A DNA stretch of 64,000 nucleotides, from NCBI GenBank assembly GCA_910591455.2, contig OU342804.1, forward strand, positions 31,498,421 through 31,562,420. Reading direction: 5' to 3'. Positions within the stretch are counted from its first letter, which is position 1. Every line of letters begins with the position of its first letter. The notes beneath the pieces are model-generated. The model was not told the origin of the DNA. It was given only the letters and a program-made list of their open reading frames with translations, and searched no databases. The DNA comes from Pholis gunnellus. Its lineage: Eukaryota; Chordata; Actinopteri; Perciformes; Pholidae. Made by a program: the position numbers and the translations under genes. Below, in pieces: positions 36,901 to 62,345 of this stretch.

Positions 36901-37855
36901 CATGGTGTAGTATCGATCCCGTCTTTTTTTGTTTGCTAACATTAGCCAACATCATACGCTACTGGATGTACAAGACCAAGTAAGGCTGAAGCAGCTAAAG
37001 CACCATATTGAAATGAGTAAAGGTGCATTTTATTACTTGTGAATTGAACCTGTCCTTTGTAAGAGGAAGAATGTGTGATTCCTTCAAAGGTTACATATTA
37101 TTGCTTTAAATATTAAAGAACTGTGAAATCTTGTTCTGCAAAAACAGAGGTCACAGGTAATTTGATTTGTGTGAAGTATTAAATATCTCCAGTAGCATTT
37201 AATATACAGAATCAACAACAATCTAATATATAAAAAAATATATGCATAGGGATGAAACTGTAGCAAATTTGCTGACATGGAAGAAAAAATAAAACAAATA
37301 GGAGCAAGGAGGAAAGTCTACTGCTAGTAGAAGAGTACATCAAGGAAACAATGTAATCTGGGACCACATTGACAGATAATGGAAAATCATATCAAATAAA
37401 AGCAATACATTCCCAAAGTTACAATTAATTCAAAACAAAGTAATTTGCCTCAGGTGTCATTTCCTCACAGTGTAATTTAAATATTTCGTGGAACATGATT
37501 ATCTTTATATGTGGACATGTCCAATCATTTCCAGCACACCTACAGCAGAGATGACTGCACATTCAGGGAGCAGATCTTGCCGGACGGCTACAACATATAT
37601 GTCTCTGACAGACACGGAGCTCTGCTCAGTCTGGGAAACCACAGGCAGAGGCTGCAGGGTCGAGACCGGGGCGTACCGGCTCTGGCCCAGTTCCTCCCAA
37701 GGATCAGCACCGTGGATCAGGCCTCGTCCCCTGGACTGGACGTACCTGACCAGCCGCAGCAGAGCACAGCACAAACAGAAGAACCTGTGGACTCGATGGA
37801 CTCGTTTGGAAAGCTATCTCAGATCATTCATAGTCCCAGCTTCCACAAGAGATGA
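33931..37855 (+). CDS. fgf19: Fibroblast growth factor 19, complete, 3 exons
   Basis: Coding exons are 33931-34141, 34243-34346 and 37535-37855, joining in frame to 211 aa (human FGF19 is 216). FGF19 is an endocrine-type FGF with weak heparin affinity that signals through FGFR4 with beta-klotho. In fish it also acts in forebrain and eye development. Residues 1 to about 24 are a hydrophobic signal peptide. The core shows VRLKHLYAARPGLHLLISED, then LLEISPVDPGSVVIRGVATA with RFLCIEGDGRLYSS. Exon 3 carries RDDCTFREQILPDGYNIYVS, then PALAQFLPRIS. The C-terminal tail ends DSMDSFGKLSQIIHSPSFHK plus R, matching the SMDPFG...SPSFEK tail of FGF19 that contacts klotho. The single ATG at 33931 directly opens the signal peptide. 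The 3.2 kb intron 2 contains old repeats. Orientation and order match the fgf3-fgf4-fgf19 cluster. Confidence 0.96.
34347..37534 (+). other. fgf19: fgf19 intron 2
   Basis: The 3.2 kb phase-0 intron is AT-rich. It includes an octamer ATGCAAAT at 35979-35986 and a hAT-type repeat piece near 36744. No other exon or RNA gene was recognised. Confidence 0.7.
36744..36860 (+). mobile_element. hAT-like repeat end (AGGGCTGCAACTA type)
   Basis: The segment starts AGGGCTGCAACTAGTGATTA and is followed by TTATT- and TTAAT-rich sequence. It matches the terminus of a very common teleost non-autonomous hAT repeat (recognition from memory). Only one end is present. Confidence 0.5.
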
Positions 37856-38228
37856 GACGGTCGCTCCGAGACACCAGTAAACGGATGTATCATGAGCTGT
37901 TCTACTTTGTCTTAGGCCTGAGAACCTGCACTCCTCACTGCATGTTGTAGAACCAGGAACTGACTGCACGTTCAGCCAGCCTGCAGCCGGAAAGGTTGCC
38001 GTGACATCCTGCCAGCTCTGTCCAGTCAGAGATGACTGAACACAATCCAAGTGCAGTGTCCTAGAGAGGAGGGCGACACCTGTACTGAGTATAATGTTCT
38101 ATTCCGTCACTTTCAGGAACAACCTTTACATTTACTGAACAAACACCCAAAGTTCTCTCGTTCTTCCTCCCCAAAAAGCAGCCTATGGCCCACAGGGAGG
38201 GATGTGTTTGAACCTCTGGTTTGTTTGG

Positions 38229-38234
38229 AATAAA
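38229..38234 (+). terminator. fgf19: Candidate proximal fgf19 polyadenylation signal
   Basis: AATAAA lies 374 bp after the stop, inside GTTTGGAATAAAGACAAGG. Confidence 0.4.
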
Positions 38235-38757
38235 GACAAGGTAACATGATGGCTGACCATAGATGAACTACAAGTAGCATCCACGCAAACTTGAAAAAGG
38301 GAATGAATAGTACACTATTGGTCACAGTGTTTGATCAGCAGGTGTAGTGCCACATTAAGGAGCACCAACGCGATCAGACATTTTGCAGACTTGTTTGCCA
38401 TCTTATACAAAGAGTGATTCAACACATCAGGAATCTCAGGGCACGCTGCCTCAGTGAACTGAAGAGGAGGCACACTACTTTGCTACCTGCAGATAAGGAC
38501 CAGCATGTTCGTAAAATGAACTGCAATATAATAGTGAGTTAAAGAGATGACTACTATTCCATGCCGGACAAAAATAGTTTTTTCTTGCAGTACAGTAGTA
38601 GAGTTGTATTTATTTAATTGTTTAAAGGTCTAGCAGTTTGACTGTAAAAACCTTGAATGCTTTATTGAATGTACTGTTATATTCTGTATGTGTGATGTTT
38701 CCTATTGCATATAAAGCAACAATTTGCATTGGTTGATGTTTAATTTGATAGATTCGG

Positions 38758-38763
38758 AATAAA
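38758..38763 (+). terminator. fgf19: Candidate distal fgf19 polyadenylation signal
   Basis: AATAAA lies 903 bp after the stop in GATTCGGAATAAAGTC, with TG-rich sequence just beyond. Confidence 0.4.
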
Positions 38764-38789
38764 GTCTTCAAAGCATTCCAAGCACAATG

Positions 38790-40075
38790 TTGATTAAACA
38801 CATTCAGATGAAAATAGTTTAAAAATGAATTTACAAACATATGAAATCATATGCATTTGTTTTATAGTTAACATTTTGCATAATTTACAGCCCTCATTAT
38901 TACAAACAGTAGAGAGATGGGAGGACACAAGGGAGGGAGTGGTGCAACAAAGGTCTTTGGATTCAAACCAGTTCATGGTCAGCTTCTGTACCCCAAAGCC
39001 AGAATGACACCCCAGCTCATATAAATGTCAGACCTACACAAATCCTTAGGAGCAGGAGAGAGTGGCGGAACAAGTTTGATATTTTTGCTTTGACTAGGAT
39101 TTTCTGGATTTGGCAGAAACTGGTTTGTGACTGGATTAGGATGGCAACTCAGGAGATGGATGAGGAGAATGATATGGATTTTGATGACTGGACCCCAGTC
39201 TCTCGTGGGAGAGGAGGATGAAAGAAGGGAGAGAACAGGCGAGGTGAAGGAGTCAAAGTAGTAAACGAAGCTTGGACGAAAACAGTTCAGATAAAGGTAA
39301 TAGAGTTGTTTGCAAGAGTTGTGAGGGAATTTTAAATAATCCTTAAATTCATAAATGAACATAAGTAAATGGTAATGGTAATGTTGTCATTGTCCATTGT
39401 CATTGTTGTTGTTCTTTATATATATTTATTTTGTACATAATACTTGCATGTTAAATGTTTATGCTTAGTTTCTCTGTTCTGCTTTGTTGTCTTTAATGTC
39501 CTTGTTTTTTATATTTCTCTTGTTTATTGTATATCTTTTATGTGTGTATGTACGATGAGAGTAATGTGTAACCGGAGTCAAATTCCATGTATGCGCACGC
39601 AATGTGAAGTTAAACACGGGGTAACCAGTGGACGCTGAAGTGTGTTCAGCCTGTCTTATTAAATATACTCAGAAACATTAAGGGTTGAAGATGGAACAAA
39701 AAATAAACTTGAAATCAGAGGATATTTATTTATTTATTCATCAAATATTAGATTTTGTCATTGAAGCCGTTTTGACAAAAATTGAGTGAATAGATTATAT
39801 GAAATCACCTCGCATCTTGTGAGGAAAGAGCCAGGAAGACGTTCAAATCAGGGAGTACAAAGTATAAAATAAAACCCCACAATTATACATCATATTTTTT
39901 GTCATTTTCATGGTAACATGATATGTTGCAGCAAAGTGCTGTCCCATTCCTATTTATACCATTTCAAGCCCTCACAGTCTCTCACACTCAACCACTTACC
40001 AGGTGACGTCAGTAAGTCCTTGAGGGTTCAGGGTTTGAGGCTTTAGGGGGACATTGGGACTGGGCCTATATGCTA
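38790..40075. other. Intergenic DNA between fgf19 and vps35
   Basis: No gene is seen. From about 39139 a short + strand frame reads MATQEMDEENDMDFDDWTPV, which faintly resembles the start of a LINE ORF1, but it stops after some 30 codons. A GTTGTCATTGTCCATTGTC-type repeat tail follows near 39382. Confidence 0.35.
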
Positions 40076-40214
40076 CTTACAAAAACATTCGCGTTTTCAC
40101 ATTGGCCACCGTAGGTAGTTCTCCGGAAACACTTGGCACAGGAGAAGTTTCAACTAGTTGAAATGTACGACCTCACCACTAGATAACGCCAAACCCTACA
40201 CACTGGATCTTTAA
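40075..40214 (-). mobile_element. TTAA-type short repeat fragment
   Basis: The right end reads CACTAGATAACGCCAAACCC, then TACACACTGGATC, then TTAA at 40211-40214. In reverse complement this starts TTAAAGATCCAGTGTGTAGG, the terminus of an abundant fish element family. The left end is not defined. Confidence 0.5.
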
Positions 40215-40216
40215 AG

Positions 40217-40410
40217 CATCCATCCATCCATCCATCCACCCATCCACCCATCCTTCCATTATCTGTAACCGCTTATCCTATTCAGAGTCTAGGGTTTGTC
40301 TTTGGACTGTGGAAGAAAGCGGGAGAACCCAGAGGAAACCCACTCTAACAACGGGAGTACATGTGAACTCCACACAGAAGGGCCAGCCACCTCGGGATCA
40401 AACCAATTCT
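40217..40410 (-). mobile_element. LINE 3'-end repeat with (CATC)n tail
   Basis: (CATC)n is followed by CATTATCTGTAACCGCTTATCC, and after about 40 bp by GCGGGAGAACCCAGAGGAAAC and TGTGAACTCCACACAGAAGG. This is the characteristic 3' region of a very common fish LINE (L2-like, class from memory) inserted in the - orientation. Confidence 0.6.
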
Positions 40411-40697
40411 GCCAAGTCCTTTCCACTAGACGCAACTAAATTCTACACACCAAACTTTTGAATTTGCTGGCGTCATTTTGAAGATATTTGCAAAATGATG
40501 CATCTCATGTGCAAGTATGATCTTAGTTATTGATAAAAAACAAACTAATGCTAATTAGTTGGTGCTAGCTAGAGATATATTATATATTGCAATTGCCTTT
40601 CTTGTGTTTGCACACCAACTGAATCAAGAAATGTGAACTAAAACAGTAACAGCCAAGAAATCACGCCACATCGAAGTGCATGTTATCAAAATGCAAA

Positions 40698-40795
40698 ATT
40701 CAATTCAAATCCATTTTATTTATTCAGCCCAATATTAGAAATCCCAAATGTGGCTTAGAGGGCTTTACAATCTTTACAGCATACATACAGACAGA
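40698..40795. mobile_element. Retroposon tail repeat (AATTCAATTCAAATCCATTTTATT type)
   Basis: AATTCAATTCAAATCC, then TTTTATTTATTCAGCCCAATA and GGGCTTTACAATCTTTACAG follow the pattern of a common fish retroposon end whose canonical form contains TTTATATAGCGCC and CAAGGCGCTTTACA. This copy is diverged. Confidence 0.5.
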
Positions 40796-40799
40796 CTTC

Positions 40800-41720
40800 C
40801 TCTGTTCTTGCTTGTGAAAAAAAGGACTGTATGGAAAGTGTCCTCACCAATGTTGTGGAGAAGGTGAAGGCACTGCTGAAACACTGGAAGAACAGATTGG
40901 ATGCAAACTGTACGACCTAAAGTCCACCAGCAACTCAATCCCCAGATTTTAACCAAGGTACCTGTACATGCCAGATGGTTGGAGCTGACAATCTGTGGAT
41001 GGAAGGAAAGTGAGAATCTTTGTATTGCAGTAGGGCATGTGGATGTGCCCATGCAGCTCGGTGCAAGAACTCATTTGATGATGAAGAAATTGACAATGAA
41101 GAAAACAGACATTGATCAGGATTTCTTAGTGATTACATATAATGTTTCAATTATTGGTAAGATAATACTCAAGTACAGTTAGCCGTATACTAGTGTTGTC
41201 ACGTTGTATCCATTTCGCATGACAATGTGTATGAATGGTCTTCAGTATGTTGTCCCTTTTGGTGTGATGCATGGCTTGCATTGTGTAAGATAATGCATGC
41301 TCAAAACAAAACAGAGAAAACTATATTTATGTCAAAAACGCACCCAAGGGAGTTGTTTCAAATGCATCTTTAACTAAAATGTTTGCAATAACATTGTATC
41401 TTTACAAATATAACCATCTAGCAACCTTCAGGCAACGTGCCCTGAAGGTTACTAAACATAACATCTGACAACAGTGTAGTGGTTATCGTGTGTTGGTAAG
41501 TTGAGAGTAATAAATAACATTGCAGTTCTTGTATCAAATGTGATTACGTTTTTGTTTTGTTTTTGTAAATGTTTTAACGTGTTCAAGCACTATGTTATGT
41601 TACTGTTACTGTTATAATGTGTTGTGCTGCTCATGGTGGTATATGATTCTCTGAGCAGATGAATGATGACTTTGTCCAACTCACTCATATCTTGTACTCA
41701 TCACTGGCCACGCCTGTTCT
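40800..41720. other. Intergenic DNA upstream of vps35
   Basis: No gene or assignable repeat is seen. Open frames near 40774-41182 on both strands overlap each other and show no domain. Confidence 0.35.
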
Positions 41721-41721
41721 C

Positions 41722-41776
41722 TCATGTGGTAGCTGAGTGCAGACATTGAAGGCAGCGTTAATGTGAGTCACATGAC
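41722..41776. promoter_or_regulatory. vps35: Paired TFE/MITF-type E-boxes at the vps35 promoter
   Basis: TCATGTG (M-box) occurs at 41722-41728 and the palindrome-like GTCACATGAC at 41767-41776, within 100 bp upstream of the vps35 ATG. These match the TCACATGA/TCATGTGA sites bound by MITF, TFEB and TFE3, regulators of lysosomal and endosomal genes. Occupancy is inferred. Confidence 0.4.
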
Positions 41777-41817
41777 AGGCCAACCTCTCCGACTGATCTG
41801 ACACACATCTAATAATC

Positions 41818-56817
<15,000 letters not shown>

Positions 56818-58130
56818 AACGATTGGAGGTTGGAAGGAAGTCCATCCTTAGATGTTTCACTAGATCATAAATATACAACAGCACACACAACATCCCATCC
56901 TGTAGGCCAGAGATAAAAAATAAATGTCAAGAAGAGCTCAAAGAACTCACTCCTTCCTTTTATTATTATAATTATTGTTAATGTTAATGCATAATTTCTT
57001 CTTCACTGTCCCTCACTAGCAGAACTGTATTCTGCAACAGGTTGGAGATGTTACATTTTAAGAAGCGTGTGCCAGCAACACTGCACCAAGTTTCAGTGTG
57101 CACTTGTGGCAAGTCATGGGCATTCATATTCCTTCATGAATTCCTGCTCGACTAATTTGTCTTTAACCTATATCATTTTATTGTCACATTAGACTTATTA
57201 GCTGACAGAGGTGTGTCACCTCACTTGTTCACATCTTTCCATATGGAGAAGTGAATGTATTAGTGAGTGTATAACGGCTACAGAATCTAGTAGTGGTGTT
57301 CCAGCTGTGCGAGCTAGCTTCCACAACCTTAATAATCATCTATAGCTCTGTTGTTCTTTAGGGTGGCTTCGTTGCACATTTTGAAGAGGTTGGGACCAAC
57401 CAAACTGAAGACCAGACAAATCGCAGCATAAGCAAACTTTGGCCCAACAGTAAAAATGCAAACTATGTTTTTGAACAGAGCATCTTTTCATCTGGTCTGT
57501 CAATGCAGTTTAGAATTGTGTAGAATCGTGCATGGTCCTTAATTACTCTGCCATTCCAACTGGACTGCAGAGAAATTACAAATTATTACCAAAAAAAACT
57601 CACAAATTGTCATATTTCTCCTCGTCTTTTTTTTTTTATTTAAAAAAATTAAATTAAATCAGATTTGTCTCTCCATCCCAATATGGACTCCATAGTTCAT
57701 GCATTTGTTTTTTTCTAGACTTCTCACCAATGGATTGACACATTCAGAACTGCAGCATGTGTTTGCATGTGTTAGTGTGCTTGTACTAAAAGGCCTGGTT
57801 TTCAGTTTACTCTATATGGACCACCAACTACAATGTCTGACTTCTTCATAATTTTGTTGATCAATGAAATCCTGTTGCTTGGTGACACTTTCGTTTCGGA
57901 TTGTTCTGTGGTTGGGGGGGGTGCAGTGATTCCTCAGGATTGTATGCGAGTTGACAAGTTGACATACTGAGTACCTTATGATGTACATGTTTGCTGCAGC
58001 AACCGACCGTGTCTGCTGATTTCTCTTACTTTGCTATTATTGTTGATCTGTTTTGACCAATTTCTTTCCCCTTTTTAAATCTGTGTAAACCTACTTGTAA
58101 ATCAAATAAAGATTAAATAGCAATTATCAT
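56818..58130 (+). other. vps35: vps35 3' UTR
   Basis: This is non-coding sequence after the stop, with an early AATAAA at 56919-56924 and a stronger candidate at 58105-58110. It gives short (about 0.1 kb) and long (about 1.3 kb) UTR options. Confidence 0.55.
58105..58110 (+). terminator. vps35: Candidate vps35 distal polyadenylation signal
   Basis: AATAAA lies in AAATCAAATAAAGATTAAAT, 1.29 kb after the stop, with TCATTGTCATTTGCTG downstream. Confidence 0.5.
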
Positions 58131-58720
58131 TGTCATTTGCTGAAATAAAATTGATATTAACAATAGAGTTTTGCATTTTGTTAATTTTACACACAGGTAC
58201 ACACATATGGCCGCATCCACTCATGCATCCACGCTCACAAACACTTGGCCGCCATGGAAAAATTAAACGGGAACTCTTGCTTTATGCAATGATGCCTCAA
58301 ACGATTCATAGTCAGAAAATCTGTTAAGTAATGCGCTTTTTTGTCGAACCCCCTTGTTGCCATTTGGCATGAACACAAAAACGCCTTCGCACCCCCACAG
58401 TTGACCTCATTGCCAAATATCAGGCCCATTGAGTGAAAACTGTGGCCTAAGAGGACAGACAGACAGACAGAGCTTTAGAGCTGCTGGTCACAATTAAAAA
58501 ATAAATTCCTGTCTCTCTGACCTTTTTGTCCACCGACTTGTGACGGCATCAATGTAAGATTTAAATTAGCTTTACCAGTCTATAAATAAGAGCCAGTGAC
58601 GTAGAAACTAGGTTGCCCATCATGCAAATGTTTGAATAACGTTTTATCCAGTGTCTGAGGCATGATGACCAAATCCCAAAACAGAAAAAGAAACGGCTGA
58701 AAAGATGAAAAGACCCCCTC
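58130..58720. other. Intergenic DNA after vps35
   Basis: No gene is recognised. A segment at about 58335-58480, with CGAACCCCCTTGTTGCCATT and a GACA-repeat, looks repeat-derived. Confidence 0.35.
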
Positions 58721-58721
58721 T

Positions 58722-59719
58722 TCATCAGAATCAGAATCAGCTTTATTGGCCTTGTATGCATTTGCAGGAATTTGTCTCCGGTCTCCACTCCGCTCTCAAT
58801 GTACATACACTATTTTACAATAAACAAAGACAAATATATAAGAATAAAAAAGGGCAGCAAAAAAAGTAGAACAGATGTAGTTATAAACATTTAACAGCTA
58901 TGTACAATATAAGTATAAATATATCCAAAAAAAGTGTATATATATATAATATACAATCAGAGGTAGTAGTGCAATATTACTTATTTATTGTTCATGAGCG
59001 TGACGGCCAGCGGAAAGAAGCTGTTCCTGTGTCTGGTGGTTTTGGCGTACAGAGCTCTGTAGCGCCTACCAGTGGGGAGGAGTTGGAACAGCTTGTGTTC
59101 AGGGTGAGATGGGTCTGCAGTGATCTTACCTGCCCGTTTCCTGATTCTGGAGATCAACAAGTCCAGGATGGAGGGCAGGCTGGAACCAATGATTCTCTCT
59201 GCAGACCTGACAATCTGTTGTAGTCTGTTCCTGTCCTGTTTAGTGGCCGATCCAAACCACACAGTGATAGAGGAGCAGAGAGCAGACTGGATGATGGCTG
59301 AGTAAAACAGGATCAGCAGCTCCTGAGGCAGGTTGAACTTCCTGAGCTGGCACAGGAAGTACAACCTCTGCTGGGCCTTCTTCCTGATGGTGTTGATGTT
59401 GGGAGCCCACTTCAGGTCCTGGGAGATTGTGGATCCCAGAAACTTGAAGGTCTCCACCACAAACACAGTGTTGTTGAGTATGGTGAGGAGGGGGGGGGTG
59501 CAGCGTTGGGGGGCTCCTCCTGAAGTCCACTGTCATCTCCACAGTTTTGAGCCTGTTTAGCTCCAGGTTGTTCTGACCACACCAGAGGACCAGCTGTTCA
59601 ACCTCCTGTCTGTACGCAGACTCATCACCGTCCCTGATGAGGCCGATGACCGTTGTGTCGTCTGCGAACTTCAGGAGTTTAACAGACGGGTCCTCTGAGG
59701 TGCAGTCGTTGGTGTAGAG
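58722..59719 (-). mobile_element. 5'-truncated Rex1-like LINE, reverse-transcriptase C-terminal part
   Basis: In - orientation the element runs from 59719 to a 3' end at 58722 (sense ...CCAATAAAGCTGATTCTGAT). A first frame holds the catalytic YTNDC...LLKFADDTTVIG block with the FADD motif. A second frame (59466-58981) holds FKFLGSTISQDLKW, then KKAQQRLYFLCQLRK and HPEHKLFQLLPTGRRYRAL. The frames are separated by a frameshift at a G/C homopolymer near 59490-59500. The 5' side stops abruptly at 59719 against a hAT-like terminus. Confidence 0.8.
58981..59719 (-). pseudogene. Rex1-like reverse transcriptase pseudogene
   Basis: The catalytic FADD block and the thumb/C-terminal region are recognisable but lie in two different frames. 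The reverse-transcriptase fingers and the endonuclease are missing. The copy is non-functional. It is related to the fragment at 26440-26880, which covers the part of the protein missing here. Confidence 0.75.
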
Positions 59720-61225
59720 CAGAGGTCGGCAAGCTTTACTATCCAAAGAGCCATTTTGCCCTATTTTCCACCAAATAAAATTTGTCTGGAGCCGCAAAAG
59801 CTATTTGATGTCACAGTTTATAAAGTTTTATATATAGTTATATTACAGTATATATACAAAAACTATAGTTTGTTGTATTTATGAAATTATAGAACAAGAA
59901 TAAAGACACTTGTTGACATTGTGTTGCTATTTTACGTGTTATAACAATATCAAACTCTTATGAAAAGGAGAGTTTGCTGCAGCAGTTGAGGAATCGCTCT
60001 TTTTCGCTCAAATCCAGCGTGATACTTTCCAGCAAATGCTGTGCGTTTGTTCTGGAAGCGTCTTTCAACATTACATTTTTAGTTGTTTGCAAATTTCTCG
60101 CCACATATCAAGCATACAGGTAAGCCAACATCGTTCGCAGTGAACGCAAATTAATACTTCCACGCAAAATTAAACTCTCTATTTTCCTCTGTGACTTTTC
60201 TTCTTTTGGATTTATCCATTGATAGTTTACTGAGGGCGGGGGTCTGCAAATCATGATTAGCCACCCGTAGGAAAAGGCGCTAGACACTGACGTAAAATGC
60301 AAGTGGCGGATCACGTAGCTTGGCCGTTATTGAATATATTACTATTTTGCTCGACAGAGTTCGAATCCAGGTTGATGCTGTTGTGGAAATTTATCATATC
60401 GTTCTTTTAGGTATAACTTGTATCGCTTAAACCTGCATATATGTAGATGAGGCCAACCAGGCTCATTTAAAACCTAACGATAAATGAGTTCATCGGTATT
60501 TTAGCATTTCTGACTTGCTGTAGTGTTATTTCACCACCTAACCCTCTTCCCACGAAAAGGCTGTGAACCGGCCTTGGTCTGTGCAGCGGCAGACAGGAGG
60601 ACGACATCTGTGAAGGGGTGGTGAAGGGAGGAGACGAGATAACGTGCATATACTCTGTTTTTGTCTATTCCTTGTTGTTAGATCTCCGAACCATCTGTGG
60701 GGAAAGAGCTCTATCCATTCAGCTGAATTATCATTAGTGTCTGTTAAATAAATATGTTTTTATATTTTAAGAGTTTTCTCATCTCGATTATTTCTCACCG
60801 GGAGGTTAAAAAGATTATTTTCCACGACAGATGCGATCTTTCCATAAATATATTTTCTTCAATGTATTTCTACGTGGTTGTGATGTAGTGCTCACTTATA
60901 CAATCGTAGTCCCCGCAATATATATGAGATGTGGCTTTTAGATCTCCAGCAATATGTTTGTGAATGTGTGATGAATCTGACAATAGAGGCAGAAAACAGC
61001 TACTGCTGTTACGCGAACACAACACATGCACGGAAGGGAAATCAGTAGGACCGGCACCCACTGCATGCCCAGTGCAAGTAAATAGTCATGTGATATTCGT
61101 TTTCAGGCATTTAAGTCTGGATGGAGATCATCTCGAAAACAATGCTTAAACGCTGTGTGGACGGAGGACTCAGGGAGCCGCAACAGAGGGGCCGAAGAGC
61201 CGCATGCGAAATCTGATTGGATAAA
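59720..61225 (+). mobile_element. Non-autonomous hAT-like element
   Basis: It starts CAGAGGTCGGCAAGCTTTAC with AAAGAGCCATTTTGCCC just inside. Its right side carries GGGAGCCGCAACAGAGGGGC and CGAAGAGCCGCATGCG (61173-61209), which are sub-terminal sequences of CAGGGGTCGGCAA-type hAT elements. The final right terminal repeat is missing and no transposase frame exists. The left terminus abuts the truncated LINE; an 8-bp GTGTAGAG precedes it as a possible target duplication without a partner. Confidence 0.55.
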
Positions 61226-61319
61226 AGCTCTACTTAAAGCAAGCTGCACTGGAAGCAGAGCAACTGAGGAAGACAGGAGCTGTGCAAAGAGAAAATAAGC
61301 TAATGGGAAAAATAATTAA

Positions 61320-61600
61320 AATACATGTAGTGTAGCCTACTTTCACAAATTCCACGTTTGGCCTCCTCTCAGCCTGAAATGTGTTTTAAGAGCAAAAAAA
61401 GTTAAAATGCACCTCTAGGCAGTAAAGTACTGAAAGCAGCAGATATGCATAGAAATTACATGAAACTGTGAAATCAGCTGTCCTGATTGACTTTATTTAA
61501 GAAAATCTATGAAACTTTGTTTACTTTCACAAAATCCACTTTTGGCCTCCTCTCAGCCTGAAATGTGTTTTAAGAGCATAAAAGACTGAGCATGTAACTT
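61320..61600. repeat. Diverged tandem duplication around CCTCTCAGCCTGAAATGTGT
   Basis: A block with CAAATTCCACGTTTGGCCTC and CCTCTCAGCCTGAAATGTGTTTTAAGAGCA occurs at about 61345-61395 and again at about 61528-61580, roughly 183 bp apart. The copies are closely similar and non-coding. Confidence 0.75.
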
Positions 61601-61621
61601 AAACCAGTATAAAGACAGTTA

Positions 61622-62345
61622 GATGAAAGGAGTGAGTGAGACAGGCATATAGACAATTGGATGGAGTGAGAGTGAGACAGGCAGAGACAGTTAGATGGAG
61701 TGAGTGAGTGAGACAAGCAGACAGTTAGGTGAAGTGAGTGAGTGAGACAGGCAGATAGATGGTCATTTGTACTGAGTGAGTGAGTGAAGTATAACTGTCA
61801 AATATGTGATGAGTGAGACAGGCGGACAGACAGTTTTATGTACTGAGTGAGTGAGACAGAGAGATAGACACAGAGACAGTCATACAGTTAGGTGGAATGA
61901 GTGAGTGAGACAGGCAGACAGTTACGTGAGACAGGCAGACATAAGGTTATATGTACTGAGTGAGTGAGACAGAGAGATAGACACAGAGACAGGCAGAAAG
62001 TTAGGTGGAGTGAGTGAGTGAGACAGAGAGATAGACACAGAGACAGGCAGACAGTTAGGTGGAGTGAGTGAGTGAGACAGGCAGACAGACTGTCATTTGT
62101 ACTGAGTGAGTGAGACAGCCAGAAAGTTATATGTACTGAGTGAGTGAGTGAAATATAACTGTCACATATGTGATGAGTGAGACAGGCAGACAGACAGTCA
62201 TTTGTACGGAGTGAGTGCGTGAGACAGACAGACAGTTAGGTGGAGTGATTGAGTGAGACAGGCAGACAGTTATAAGTCCTGAGTGAGTGAGTGAAATATA
62301 ACTGTCACATATGTGATGAGTGAGACAGGCAGACAGACAGTCTGA
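61622..62345. repeat. GAGTGAGTGAGACAGGCAGACAG minisatellite
   Basis: Imperfect units built from GAGTGAGTGAGACAGGCAGA(CAG), GTTAGGTG and GTCATTTGTACT repeat at about 30-60 bp. A larger phrase with GAAATATAACTGTCACATAT, then GTGATGAGTGAGACAGG recurs near 61790, 62150 and 62295, so there is higher-order structure. The array touches the 3' end of the - strand zinc-knuckle ORF. Confidence 0.95.

Larger units (their letters stand above)
37856..38790 (+). other. fgf19: fgf19 3' UTR
   Basis: This is non-coding sequence after the fgf19 stop, with AATAAA at 38229-38234 and again at 38758-38763. Alternative short (about 0.4 kb) and long (about 0.9 kb) UTRs are plausible. Confidence 0.5.

Noticed and set aside
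61622..62345. Possible CRISPR-like array
   Set aside because: The repeats are contiguous imperfect minisatellite units with no unique spacers, in an animal genome.
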